NCBI GenBank assembly: GCA_028641055.1
Contig: CM054062.1
Coordinates: 144,042,459 to 144,106,458, forward strand
Length of the DNA stretch: 64,000 nucleotides
Source: Alopecurus myosuroides
Taxonomy: Eukaryota > Streptophyta > Magnoliopsida > Poales > Poaceae
Direction: 5' to 3'
The notes under the pieces are model-generated. The model was not told the origin of the DNA. It saw nothing but the letters and a program-made list of their open reading frames with translations, and searched no databases. Of this stretch, positions 21,222 to 32,230 are shown piece after piece (the stretch's first letter is position 1; every line of letters starts with the position of its first letter). The position numbers and the translations under genes are program-made.

Positions 21222-23234
21222 ATGGCTAATGACCCCGTCACCATGGAGGGGATTCAAAAGATAATCCAAGCTATGATTGATAGTTCCGAGAAAAAGATGG
21301 AGGGACTAATAAAAGAATTGGCATCTTCATCTAATCAATCTAAAGAGAATGTCGCATGAGATGAAAATTGAAATCCCATTGTGTCGAAGGAAGAATCCGC
21401 AACTTCGGCACCTGGAAATGGTGGTGGTGGAAATTCCTTTGGTTTTGCTTATAACAATGCCCCTAATGTTCAACATCCACATGTGAATCATCTTGGTGCA
21501 CATCCTATGGTAGATAGGCACCGTTTTACTAATTGCAAAGCTTCCATGAAGTCTTATATGTGCATCTCTTAAATGCAAATATGGAGAATTGTTGATAAGG
21601 GGTATGAGCCACAGGATCCCTTGAACTTAAGCTCAAGTGACATCATAGATGAGCAAGTCAACGCTCATTCCATGCACATGTTGGAGAAGGAAATGGAAAA
21701 GGAAGGAGTTGAGCACATCCGGTCCTTCTCAAGTGAAAAGAAAGCTTGGGATTGCCTTGTTGATATGTATGACGGCAACATCAACCTTCAACGATCCAAA
21801 AAGTCAATCATCCAAAGACAAGTTGAACACTTTCATTTGAGTGATGGAGAGAACATTGAAGATATGTTTAGAAGACTCAAGGCTATCATAAATGACATGA
21901 GAGATTGTGGATTCAAGGATTGCACGGAGGATTGGGCCAAGGAGAAATTTCTAATCACCTCGATTCCATATAATGAAAACATGGTGATGAATGTGCAATC
22001 AAGGGCCGATTACTTGGATTTATCCCCCAATGATGTGTTGGGTCTCTTCGTCACTCTAAAAGTCATGAAGCAAACCTCCGATGATGTCATGGCCCGTGTA
22101 AACGGAATGATGAGATCCTCTCTTGCCTTGAAGGCCAGGGCCACTCCCCATGAAGAAAATGACTCAAGTGCTGATGGTGGATCCACATATGAGATCTCCG
22201 AGAAAGAGATGAAGACATCACATGAAGAATGCTTGGCCCTTGCTCAACACAAGTGGTGGAAGAAGGGAGATTTTAGATCAAATGACACCAAGAACAAGGG
22301 AAAGGAAGTCTCAAGCACGAAGAAGGCAAGAACTTGCTTCAATTGGGGAGATACCGAGCACTTTGTTGCCGAGTGCCCCTTCAAGATTAGAATTGAAAAT
22401 GGTGGAAGACTTATCAAGAAATACACCTTAATTCCCAAGTCCAAGAACTTCATCGAGAGAGGCCCTCCTAGGGCATTGATTGCAAAAGAAGTTGAGTACA
22501 CGTCCGGTGGTGAAGAGAGTGATGATGATGAACAAGTAGGTATGGCGTCCATGGCTAAGGGCGTCGTAACTCCTAACTTAAGCTCTCTCTTCTCCAACCC
22601 TAATGACAACAAGGGTCCCTCGATTCACAAGTGCTTCATGGCCAAGGGTATATCCCCAAAGGTGAATCCTACACTAAAAATTTCGAACTCTTCTACTCCT
22701 TCACTATTAAATTGTGTTGAGGAAAACCCCTTGACAAACTTTGTGGAGAAACTAGAAGGAGAAACTAAATTTATCTTTGTCTCTCTCATGGATCAATTAA
22801 GTGAGGCACATGGCCTCATTGATGAACATGAGGAGAGAACAACATTGCTTGAAAAGTTTGCTCGTGATGATGCTAGTAAAATTGAGGAGCTTGAGAAATC
22901 TCTAGATGAATCACATTTCTTTAGAGAAAGCTTAGAGGATACCTTTGCAATTGACATATCTAAAGTAAAACTTGATTGTGAGCATGCTTTTGCTAAGGTA
23001 ACGGAATTCATGTTCTTAAATGATGCAACTAACCAAGGCTACAATAAACTCATTAAGGATTTTGATAAGCTTAAAATTGATCATCGAACAATTTCAAATG
23101 AGCTCAAAAACTTAAAAGGGTTAAAAAATATAAATGCAAACTCTTGTGCTACTAACCTTTTGTGTGTCAAGGCAACTCTAATTGAGGAGAACAAGAGGTT
23201 TAAGGCACAACTCAACAAAGGTCTTTCCACATGA
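21222..23234 (+). pseudogene. Copia gag (copy S2)
   Basis: The start ATG at 21222 opens MANDPVTMEGIQKIIQAM. In-frame stops follow at 21357, 21369 and 21570, and then a 553-codon open stretch runs to the stop at 23232. That stretch has a UBN2/gag-type domain (WDCLVDMYDGN..IEDMFRRLKAII, ~residues 60-200) and a zinc knuckle at 22335-22376 in which the second cysteine is Trp (CFNW..H..C). A long C-terminal coiled coil (LSEAHGLIDEHEERTTLLEK) is typical of Sireviruses. The frame stays open well past the early stops, so decay is recent relative to its length. Confidence 0.88.
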
Positions 23235-23679
23235 ATCCAAGGGAAAAAGAACCTTAATGATCTTTTGAGTAGTCAAAAGAGAGTTATTGGCAAGGAAGGC
23301 CTTGGTTTCGGTTCCACTTCCAAGGTGGCCTACAAGAGGAAGTAAACTACCTCCACTAACTCTATTGTTTTTGTGAAGGAGGGGGAGTTGGATAATGATG
23401 AAGATGAGTTTGATATAATTTCTAAGAGTATTGTTCCTAGGAACATTACTACTCACAACAACTTTGCGGGAAAGTACAACCCGTCTTATGTGCTTCTTAA
23501 ATCTATTGATGGTCATGTTTATGCAAAATATGTTGACACCTCATATGGTGATGATTACAAGTATGATATTTGGGTTCCTAAGACCCTTGTGACTATAAAG
23601 AAAGGACCCATCCAAAAATGGGTACCTAAAACAAGAAGTTGATTCATTGTAGGGTTGTGCTTCCGATGGAACATCTTGG
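23235..23679 (+). pseudogene. Gag-protease linker (S2)
   Basis: Continues the gag frame with stops near 23343 and 23640, the middle piece being the open frame 23373-23642 (ending KKGPIQKWVPKTRS). A frame change then precedes the protease. No catalytic motif lies here. Confidence 0.6.
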
Positions 23680-24210
23680 ATGATTGATACTGGTTGTTCC
23701 ACACACATGACCGAAAGCAAGGAAGTGTTAGATGACCTAAAGCTCCAACTTCTCAAATTTTATCATGTAACTATTTTTGATGGTTCACAACTTAAGGTAT
23801 TGGGACATGGCAAGGTGGTCATTTCTCCGGATTCATCCATTGAGAAAGTCCTCCTTGTTGAATCCCTTGGCTATAATCTTCTTTCCGTCTTGCAACTCTG
23901 CGAATGCAATTTTACATGTGTATTTGGGCGTCATCACGTGCTTGTCCTTCACACCATTTATCTTGAAGTAGCCTTTGTTGGATTTGTGGAAAACGGTATG
24001 TATGTAATGGATTTCTCGAAAGAAACTACACATATCGCCACTTGTCTAATGGCCAAATCCGACGTGGGTTGGCTTTGGCATTGCCGCTTGGGCCACGTCG
24101 GTATGAGAAATCTACAAACTCTTGTGAAGGGTGAGCACGTGGTAGGACTAAAGTGTGAATTTTTCCAAAGATCGCCCTTGTATCTCTTGTATTGCCGGAA
24201 ATATGCATGA
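23680..24210 (+). pseudogene. Copia protease and GAG pre-integrase domain (S2)
   Basis: It opens with WMIDTGCSTHMT, the Copia aspartic protease active site (D-[ST]-G-C). The pre-integrase segment contains WLWHCRLGHVGMRNLQTL, which supplies the histidines of the integrase HHCC zinc finger. The frame is lost near 24155, and the next domain continues one frame over. Confidence 0.88.
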
Positions 24211-25280
24211 GAAGAATCATCCCAAGACATCAATCATCTCCACAACAAGGCCCTTTGAGCGTATTCACTTGGACTTATTTGGGCCTCCCACATATGATAG
24301 TCTCGGTGGCAAAAAGTATTGTTTGGTGATTGTTGATGATTATACAAGATACACTTGGGTATTCTATATCAAGAAGAAGAGTGAGACTCAAGAAAAGTTC
24401 ATATCTTGGGCCACGGAAGTGCAACACCAATATGACACCAAGATCTTGTCAATTAGGAGTGACAATGGGTCCGAGTTCAAGAACTAAACCATGGATGAAT
24501 TCTTGAGTGAGGAGGGCATAAGGCATCAATATTCCTCTGTGTACACCCTTCAACAAAATGGTGTAGCAGAGAGGAAGAATTGCACACTTTATGATATGGC
24601 AAGAAACTATGATGGCCGAGTTCAAATCCCCATATAACTTTTGGGCCAAAGCCATCAATACCGCTTGTCATCTATCTAACCGACTCTTCCTTCGTCCGAT
24701 GATTGGTATGACTCCATATGAACTCCTAACCGGTAACAAACCCAACCTCAAGTATCTTCGAGTTTTTGGTTGTAAATGTCAAGTTTACATCAAAGGGACT
24801 AGATTGTCTAAATTTGATCCTAGAACTTTTGAAGGCATATTTGTTGGTTATGCCACGAACTCTCACACTTATAGAGTCTACAACATATCCACCGGGTGTG
24901 ATGAAGAATCTATGAATATGGAGTTTCATGAGGATAATGGCTCCCAAGTGGAGCAAATTGATTGTGATGATGTAGGTGATGAACCTTCCTCCATAGCCAT
25001 AGGAAGAATGGGTATAGGTCCACTTATACCCATTGAGGGACACCTTCTAGAAAATGTGGATGGGACTAGCTCGACGCAAGTGGATCCCTCTACATCAACC
25101 ACCAATCAAATGGTAGACCAAGAACAAGACCTTCAAGTGGATACCTCTCATCAAGAAAGTGATCAAGATCCACCCAATGATAATGGTGGAAATGATTCTG
25201 GTGACTCTTCACCAAGAACTCCACTCCGGATAGATCATGGTCTTGATGAAGGAAATGATGAGGATATTCCCCCCAAATGA
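24155..25280 (+). pseudogene. Copia integrase (S2)
   Basis: It starts with the C-x2-C of the zinc finger (RPCISC) and then RPFERIHLDLFGP, which holds the first catalytic Asp. IRSDNGSEF holds the second. An in-frame TAA lies at 24485-24487, and NGVAERKN with the catalytic Glu follows beyond it. A frame change near 24600 leads to the C-terminal part (FGCKCQVYIKGTRLSKFDPR..IFVGYA) and an acidic, low-complexity linker to 25280. Catalytic residues are present but the frame is broken at least twice. Confidence 0.88.
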
Positions 25281-25283
25281 GAA

Positions 25284-25667
25284 TGCCTATGATGCACTAA
25301 TTCGCATCATGACTCGTCAAGCCTCAAGATTGCAATCACATTATCAAAAGAATATTATTGGTGGTTTGGGAAGAAGTGTCTCCACTCGTGGACAAGTGCT
25401 CAAGTTTCGTGGTATTCACTCATATGTCTCTCATGTTGAACCTATCAAAGTGTATGATGCTCTTGAAGATGAAGATTGGGTTCAATCCATGCATGAAGAG
25501 CTCCCTAATTTTGAAAGAAACAAAGTATGGTCCCTAGTGGAAAGACCCAAGGATCATAATGTCATTGGAAAAAAATGGGTGTTCAAGAACAAGCAAGACT
25601 CTCATGGGAAAGTGATTCGCAACAAGGCTCGATTGGTTGCTCAAGGCTACTATCAAGTCGAAAGGAC
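25284..25667 (+). pseudogene. Copia reverse transcriptase, N-terminal part (S2)
   Basis: RVT_2 start: DWVQSMHEELPNFERNKVW, then VIGKKWVFKNK and NKARLVAQGY. It is cut by the LINE insertion immediately after YQVE. Confidence 0.87.
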
Positions 25668-26188
25668 TTTTTTTTGAAACATTTTCGACTGCAGGGGAGT
25701 CCCCCACAGACCTTTATTGCCACAAAAAAAGAGTTTACAAATATTTACATATATACAGAGAAGGATAGACTAAGATAGTCTATCACAAACTAAAGTAAGG
25801 TGTTAAGCCATGATGAAATTTCTCAGCCAAGGAAGCACCCAACCTATGCCTAAGCAAGGTGAGATCCAGCATGAAACCAACTTTCCCACCCTTGAAGGAA
25901 TGTCTCTCAAACTTGAAGATAACTCCATTCCTCTGTTTACAGATGTTCCAACATGCAAGAATCACTATCTCAGTGAAACAAGGACCTTTGGAACTCTTTT
26001 TCGCATTGGAGAGATTAGCCAAAACTGTGTTATCACTCCAAGGTATCTGCAGGTAATTCCAGATTCTAGAGCTGAAAACACATTGGAAAAACAAATGTGT
26101 CCAGTCCTCAAGACAGAGTTGTTTACATAGGACGCAACACTCAGTCCCATCAATCTTCCATTTCCTTCTCTTAATCATATCTTTGGTA
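25668..26188 (-). mobile_element. 5'-truncated LINE fragment inserted antisense in RT (S2)
   Basis: A poly-T run (25668-25675), the LINE poly(A) tail read backwards, is followed by sequence whose minus strand encodes a reverse-transcriptase zinc-binding domain. The fragment interrupts the Copia RT exactly between two parts that are normally contiguous. Only the LINE 3' end is present, as expected from incomplete reverse transcription. The right border is within a few bases of 26188. Confidence 0.82.
25783..26188 (-). pseudogene. LINE zf-RVT domain (S2)
   Basis: Minus-strand frame with KRRKWKIDGTECCVLC, then EDWTHLFFQCVFSSRIW: the C-x2-C ... H-x4-C pattern of the zinc-binding domain (zf-RVT) at the end of plant L1-type ORF2 proteins. 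The frame runs to a stop at 25783. The RT and endonuclease parts are missing. Confidence 0.8.
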
Positions 26189-26869
26189 TTAATTGACCAC
26201 GGTGAAACTTTCGCTCCCGTAGCTAGACTTGAATCCATTCATATATTACGTGCAGTTTCCACTAGCCATAACTTCATCTTGCATCAAATGGATGTTAAAA
26301 GTGCTTTTCTCAATGGTCCTCTAAATGAAATGGTATATGTTAAACAACCCGCGGGGTTCGAGGATCCCAAGTATCCTAACCATGTCTACTTCCTCCATAA
26401 GGCTTTGTATGGCCTCAAACAAGCCCCACGTGCTTGGTATGATCATCTAAAGGAGTTCCTAGTAGATCGTGGTTTCGTACTTGGGATAATTGACCCACAC
26501 TTTTTACCAAAAGTGTAGATGGACATTTTGTTCGTTTATCAAGTATATGTTGATGATATTATATTTGGATCTTCTAATGTGAGTTTTGTAGACCAATTTT
26601 CCAAACTAATGACAAGTGAGTTTGATATGTCTATGATGGGAGAATTGAAGTTCTTTCTTGGCTTTCAGATCAAGCAATATTATGAAGGAAATTTTATTTT
26701 TCAAGCAAAATATATTCAAGACATGCTCAAGAAATTTGATATGAACAATGCCAAGTCACTAGCTTATCCAATGTCAACAGCCGTGAATCTTACTATGGAT
26801 CACGAAGGTATACCGGTTGATCCCAAACTTTATCGTTCTAGGATCTTTGCTTTATCTTTGTGCATCTAG
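26189..26869 (+). pseudogene. Copia reverse transcriptase, catalytic part (S2)
   Basis: Contains FAPVARLESI, QMDVKSAFLNG and LYGLKQAPRAWY, then a TAG at 26516-26518, then the catalytic YVDD at 26546-26557 and MGELKFFLGFQIK. The frame is lost near 26850 (YRSRIFALS), where a short deletion is likely. Catalytic aspartates are intact but the domain is interrupted by the LINE, a nonsense codon and a frameshift. Confidence 0.9.
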
Positions 26870-27494
26870 ACCGGATATTATGTTTAGTGTGGGTTTGTGT
26901 GCAAGATTTCAATCCAACCCCAAGGAAAGTCATATGATTGCGGTCAAAAGGATTCTTAGGTATTTGGTTGACACTCCTACACATGGCCTTTGGTATCCAT
27001 CGAACACAACTTTTGATCTTGTGGGATATTCGGATGAGGATTGGGGAGGTGACAAGGTGGATAGAAAATCAACCTTGGGTGCTTGCCAATTCCTTGGTCG
27101 GTCACTCGTGTGTTGTTATTCCAAGAAGCAAAATTGAATTGCCACCTCCTCCACGGAAGCGGAGTATATTTACGCCGCTAGTTGTTGCTCTGAACTCTTA
27201 TGGATGAGGCAATGTCTTAAGGATTTTGGAATTGAGATTAAGACAATGCCTCTTTTGTGTGATAATGAGAATGCTATAAAGATTGGTCACAATCTGGCAC
27301 TTCATGGAAATACCAAGCATATTGAGATTCGGTATCATTTCATTCGAGATCATCTGGACAATGGAGATATCTCACTTTCCTATGTCAACACCAAAGATCA
27401 ACTTGTCGACATACTCACAAAACCTCTAGATGAGAAGAGATTCAAGCAATTAAGGAGTAAGCTCAATATGGTATGTGCAAGCAATTTTAGTTGA
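26817..27494 (+). pseudogene. Copia RT end and RNase H (S2)
   Basis: ASRPDIMFSVGLCARF and GYSDEDWGGDKVDRKST lead into RNase H with STEAEYIYAASCCSELLW, LCDNENAIKI and DILTKPLDEKRF. A single in-frame TGA lies at 27135-27137; the frame otherwise runs to 27494. Confidence 0.9.
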
Positions 27495-28462
27495 TTGAAA
27501 ATCTTGCATACACACCTCTACTAGACTCCTATTTGGCTCTTAGATGTACGTGTAGACATAGGGGGAGTGTAGCTCAATCAATGAGTCAACATTACTCCTA
27601 TAATGCATAAATAAATAAATCATGCATGATGATCATTTAAAAAGATATAATGTGCTTTAATGATGAGTTTCGACAATGCACCCAAGATATATCTTCGCGG
27701 TGTCATATCGAGCATACTCATACATGGTGGCTAAGGCCACCGCCCAAATCGAAGATTCGAGTTTTTGTTTGGTTTTTCATATTGATAGGACATTTGGTGT
27801 TCAACTCATATGCATATTCACTCTTTTATTCCATAACACATCCAATGTCGCTCTTTGTTATTTTTGTGGTGTTATTATTTCATCCATTAGATGTGTGAGG
27901 AAATCATCATACTAATCCTTCGCTCCATGTGCACAACATCTTGCTTCATACATCATCAAAACTTTGCATTAAGTACATGGTCAAACAACTTGCTTAAAAC
28001 AAAAAAATTGGAACAAAGTCTTGTATCCATGTTGTTAAAACTGGTAGTATGCCTAAATTTTTTTTACCAAAAAAAAACAAACCAACACATTCAAAATCCA
28101 CAACAAAAAAAGGGGATTTTTTCAGAAAACCCGGCCCCCGGCTCTGTCGCTTGGTGCCCGGCCTAACGCCGCAGGTTGCCCCCGGCCTAGGCCGGGGTCG
28201 AGGCCGGCAGGCTCGGGTGGGTACCCGTCCTGGCCAGCTGCCCTGCGCCACTTAATCCACGCATGCGGGGGGGGGGGGTCTTAGATCTCATCTTCTTGTC
28301 CCCTCCCCCACCCAAAAACCTCCATGGGTGCCAAGCCCCAAGCTTTTCTCCACCCACCCCCTCCCTCTAGAATCCATCCCAACCACCCTTCTCCTTAGAT
28401 CTGCTACCTTAGCCTCTCCCTCCCCTACTCATCCAAACGGATTTCTCATTGGTGGGGATTAA
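27495..28462 (+). other. Sirevirus post-pol spacer (S2)
   Basis: No convincing gene. A purine tract (atagggggag) near 27558 is followed by TGTAGCTC but not by an LTR. GC-rich palindromic sequence occupies about 28125-28230 and a poly-G run lies near 28267. Confidence 0.6.
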
Positions 28463-31400
28463 TGTAACATCCCATGATTTTGAAAATTTTGAAAAATTCA
28501 AAACCATCATGTATTCATGATCATCATAGCATACTTGCACCTTGATTGCACAAATTTTTTGTTTTAATTTGCTAAACACAAAAATTTAGGTATTATTACC
28601 TATTAAACCATGTTTTGAATTTAAATACTTTTTCAAAAGTAAGTATTTTATTTTGGGAAATTTTTAGTACCAAGATGTTCTATTTTTCGTAAGCTTTCCA
28701 AAACATATTTGTTTGTTTTTTTTCTATTTTGTTTTGGTTGGGTTTAGAAATGTTTTTGAATTATTTGAATAAAGAAAAAAAAAGAAACAGAAAGAAAAAA
28801 AGAGAGGAGAAATGCAACCCTGCAGCCTAACCCCTCTCTCTCCCCTCTTGGGCCCAGCCCACTCTCCTGTCACTCTTTCCCGCCGCGCGCGCAGCTGCTA
28901 AAGGCCCAGCTAGAGCCCAGCAGAAACCCGCAGCAGCCCGCTCCGCTCTCACCTCTCCCTCCGCTCACTGACCCGCGAGACCCGCATGTGACGTGATCCC
29001 CACTTCACCGTGACTTTACCCCGCCGACAAGAGTCACACGCGACGCCGTGCGCCCGTCGGACTCCGACCACCGCCTCTCCCTCGCGCCCTACCACCTCCC
29101 CCAAGTTCCTGCCCTTCTTTATATACGCATCCCCGCCGCCTCTCAACGTCCGCGTTCCAATCTCCCCTTGAAACCCCAGCTCGCCACCTCGATTTTCTTT
29201 GCCATCGCGCGCCATTGTCGGAACTGCCTCGGGAAGCACTCGTCATCGCCGTTACGCACCCCGGGAGACCACCCCCAGCACACGAGGAGCATCGCCGAGC
29301 CGAGAGGAACACGCCGCTATTCTCAACGCATCCGGGGAACCACGGGAACACCCACGCCATCCAAGCCGCCGTATTCTTCCTCTCCGGTGAGTAACCCCCT
29401 CCCCCTTCTCTCTCGTCCGTTCGATCGAAAACGAGCGAGTAGGATTAGATCCCAGCCAAACCGGTATGATTTGATCTCAGCCGCCCATCGTCACTTCAAT
29501 CTGACGCGCCACGACGTTGATCCACGCGGAGACTCCTCGACCAATCAGAAGCCACCGTTGTCATCGCCCCGGATCGAGCATCTTTTCGTTTAAAACAGAA
29601 ATAACACATTTCAACTAAAACTTCAAAAATTCATATCTCGAGTTCTGTAGTTCCAATTTCGTTTATCTTGGGCTTTTTGAAATCAGCACATTGTGTAGAT
29701 TAATCTAGGCTATTTAAATTTAAATTTTGAATCGTGCACTCACGTGTTATTTGTAGATCTCTATTAATCACTATTTTGGGCATAACTTTTAATCTACAAA
29801 TCCTTTTTAGGTGAAATCAATTGCTATGGTTTTGTTTTGATGTGTTCTATCCAGTAGATGCATTGGAAAATTATTTGTGCAACTTTGTAACGGAAACCCC
29901 ATTAATGTTGATATTTTCCTATAATAAAACCCTAGTAATGCTAAAAATTATATTTTGATAATTAATTTGTTTTTCATGCATAATAACCATGTTATTAACA
30001 TCAGAGAACATCATTATTATTAATTCTTGCTAATTGTGAATTTTTTGCATTAATTTGATCATTGTATAACATGCATACATGTTTTTGTATTGTTATTTTG
30101 TTTTCTATGTTATGTTTGTTATGTATGTTTATGTGTGGCTTGTTTTGCTTGTATTAGATTGTGAAGAGGAGCAAGTCTACTCTTGTTGTTGTTATTATTT
30201 TTATGATTGTTCATCCTATTGCCAAGCCAAGTGACACACCATCAAATCTCCCATATTTTCACTATGCATCACTAGTGTTTTTGAGTAGTATGCATGTTAG
30301 GGAATTTTACTAAGTTATTATTACGCTATGAAAAATCCCAAGTAGTGTGTAGCCATCCTTTAGATTGTTATTTTGGAGACTTAGTACTTAGTAGATGCTT
30401 AGCCTTGCTACAAATTTGTTTTGCTCAATGTTGTGGAAAATTCTAAGTATAAACTTCAATGAATCACCTGGGTGGGTTTGGTATTGCCTTGTTGTCGAAA
30501 GTTGAGTGTCTCCTTGGGGCCTTTAATTTCCTAAGGAGTTCACTTGTGGATTTCCACCGAGGAAACAAAGAGATTACCAAGTCCTCTAAGTTTAGTAGCT
30601 TCCCGTGCAGCCTTTTGACATATGGGCTCTGTCTTGATCAACTAAGTTGTGAGAGTTCATCCCATGCTTGACATGAAGATTTAGCGGAATTATAGGTGGA
30701 ACGGGTCTTGCTGGTTGGGTTGAATTTCTTGCTTCTGAAAGATCTTGTCTAAATTCTCTCCTTTCCATGATGCACTCCGCGTGTATAGGATGTTTGGGCT
30801 AAGTGAAGACAAAGGGTGAAAGTGCACAACCTCTGCAGAGTTAGAAACTATGATCATAGTCGTGTCCCCGGTAATGGACGACTTCGAGCAGCTGAACAAG
30901 GATGGACAGAAGAATCTCAACACCGTTTTTGAAGAAGTAAAATTTGGCTAAGGAAATATTAGTTGTGGTGCTCATGTGTGTGTCCCATGGTGCCAATCTT
31001 TGGAAAGAAAACTCTGTTTCAAAAGTGTTAGGGAAAAACTTGCTTTCTGCAAATAGCCTAAACTCCACCAAGCCAGATATGCATGTAGTTTAGACTTGCC
31101 ATCTTATATCCACCATAGTGTCATTTGTCAGTACATTGTTTGTACTAAATCTCCTTCGGGGGCTGCATATTCCAACGTGCAGGAAATTCTGAGGATGAAG
31201 TTTGATCAAGTGCTTGGACTCGAGTCTACACCCAACATGTAATGCCTGTGGCGCATGATTGAAGATGGAGGCTCATTGCTACCTTTATTTCCGTTGTTTA
31301 GAAACTCTAGGTTTTGCTAGTCTTTCAAGACTATGCACTTTGTAATAAAGCTATATTTGGCTATTCTGGATCCTTTGTAATAATTTTGATACTTATGCAA

Positions 31401-31472
31401 TGATACTTTACATTTTGTTCTATGGTGCTAGCATTGATCCAGGGACTAGCACTTAACACAGTAGTTCTTACA
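28463..31472 (+). mobile_element. Tekay-like Gypsy LTR, probably solo (in S2)
   Basis: 3010 bp, from TGTAACATCCCATG to TTCTTACA. TATATA at 29120-29125, GC-rich leader, GTGAGT splice-donor-like site at 29387-29392, then AT-rich intron-like sequence. A minus-strand ORF (30690-30923) and the plus ORF 30459-30671 show no domain and are regarded as chance frames. ATTAA stands before it (28458-28462) and again at 31475-31479. Confidence 0.72.
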
Positions 31473-32230
31473 TTATTAAATTATCATTGTTTGAAGACTT
31501 TCCCCATGGCTACAATTAAGACGAGATCCATCCCATTGTTTGAAGACTTTCCCCATGGCTTCCAATACGGATACAAAATTATTTGTGTGTTTATCATTGG
31601 CCCATTCTAGTCTTATCATGCTTAGGGATCCCATGTATTGTGGCTAAATTTTTTTGGGGGGGATTTCTTGCTTAGGGTTAGTGATTAGGGATTTCTTGTT
31701 TAGGGTTAGTGATTAGGGACTTCTTGTTTAGGGTTATTGCCTAGGGATTTTTGTTTAGTGATGCCACTAGTGCCTATTGCTTTCATATTGCTTAGGGATT
31801 TCTTGCTTAAGTGATGCCATGCTTCGGGATTTCTTATTTAAGTGTTGCCACTAGTGCATTTTACTTACATATTGCTTAAGGATTGTTGCCACTAGTGTTC
31901 CCTAACCACTATGACATGTGAAATCCCTCTAGTATTTTTCTTACACCATATGGCCATGACCTCGGACTTTTGCTTGCACTCTAATAGTTGGTTTGCACAC
32001 CATGCTTCATTGCACTCCATGTATCACTATGACATAAACACCAACTCTAAGTGATTTGTTTGCCCCCAATGATTAGTTATATATCTTCTTGCTCATACTC
32101 TCATTGTAATAATAACTTATTAATCCACTTCTAAATAGTCTATCAACCAAACCCAATGTTTTCAATATGACCATGTACATTCATCTTGCATATGCACTTG
32201 CATTTTCATTAATTCTCACACAAGGAACCC
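31473..32230 (+). other. Sirevirus internal spacer with short repeats (S2)
   Basis: AT-rich without a gene. A duplicated 'gtttgaagactttccccatggct' segment lies near 31488 and 31538. About three ~27 bp repeats of 'gggatttcttg.ttagggttagtgatta' lie at 31661-31750. Confidence 0.65.

Larger units (their letters stand above)
1..26566. repeat. Tandem unit 1 of a ~26.6 kb direct repeat
   Basis: The first bases of the window recur at 26567 and again at 53158 in the same orientation, and every landmark between them recurs in the same order. Unit 1 is 26566 bp. Its first ~14.67 kb differs from unit 2 by many one-base insertions, deletions and local scrambles (about fifteen events in the first kilobase by eye). 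The rest differs by only a handful of bases. The unit border is arbitrary: it is where the window starts, inside a reverse transcriptase, not a biological junction. Confidence 0.97.

Noticed and set aside
27555..27580. Polypurine tract followed by TGTAGCTC as the end of the Copia element
   Set aside because: The 5' LTR starts TGAAAG, and the true 3' LTR with matching sequence, polypurine tract and CATGC duplication lies at 34080-36281.
31661..31750. TTTAGGG-containing repeats that look like plant telomere sequence
   Set aside because: The TTTAGGG or CTTAGGG units are spaced by about 20 other bases in a ~27 bp minisatellite; there is no run of tandem heptamers.
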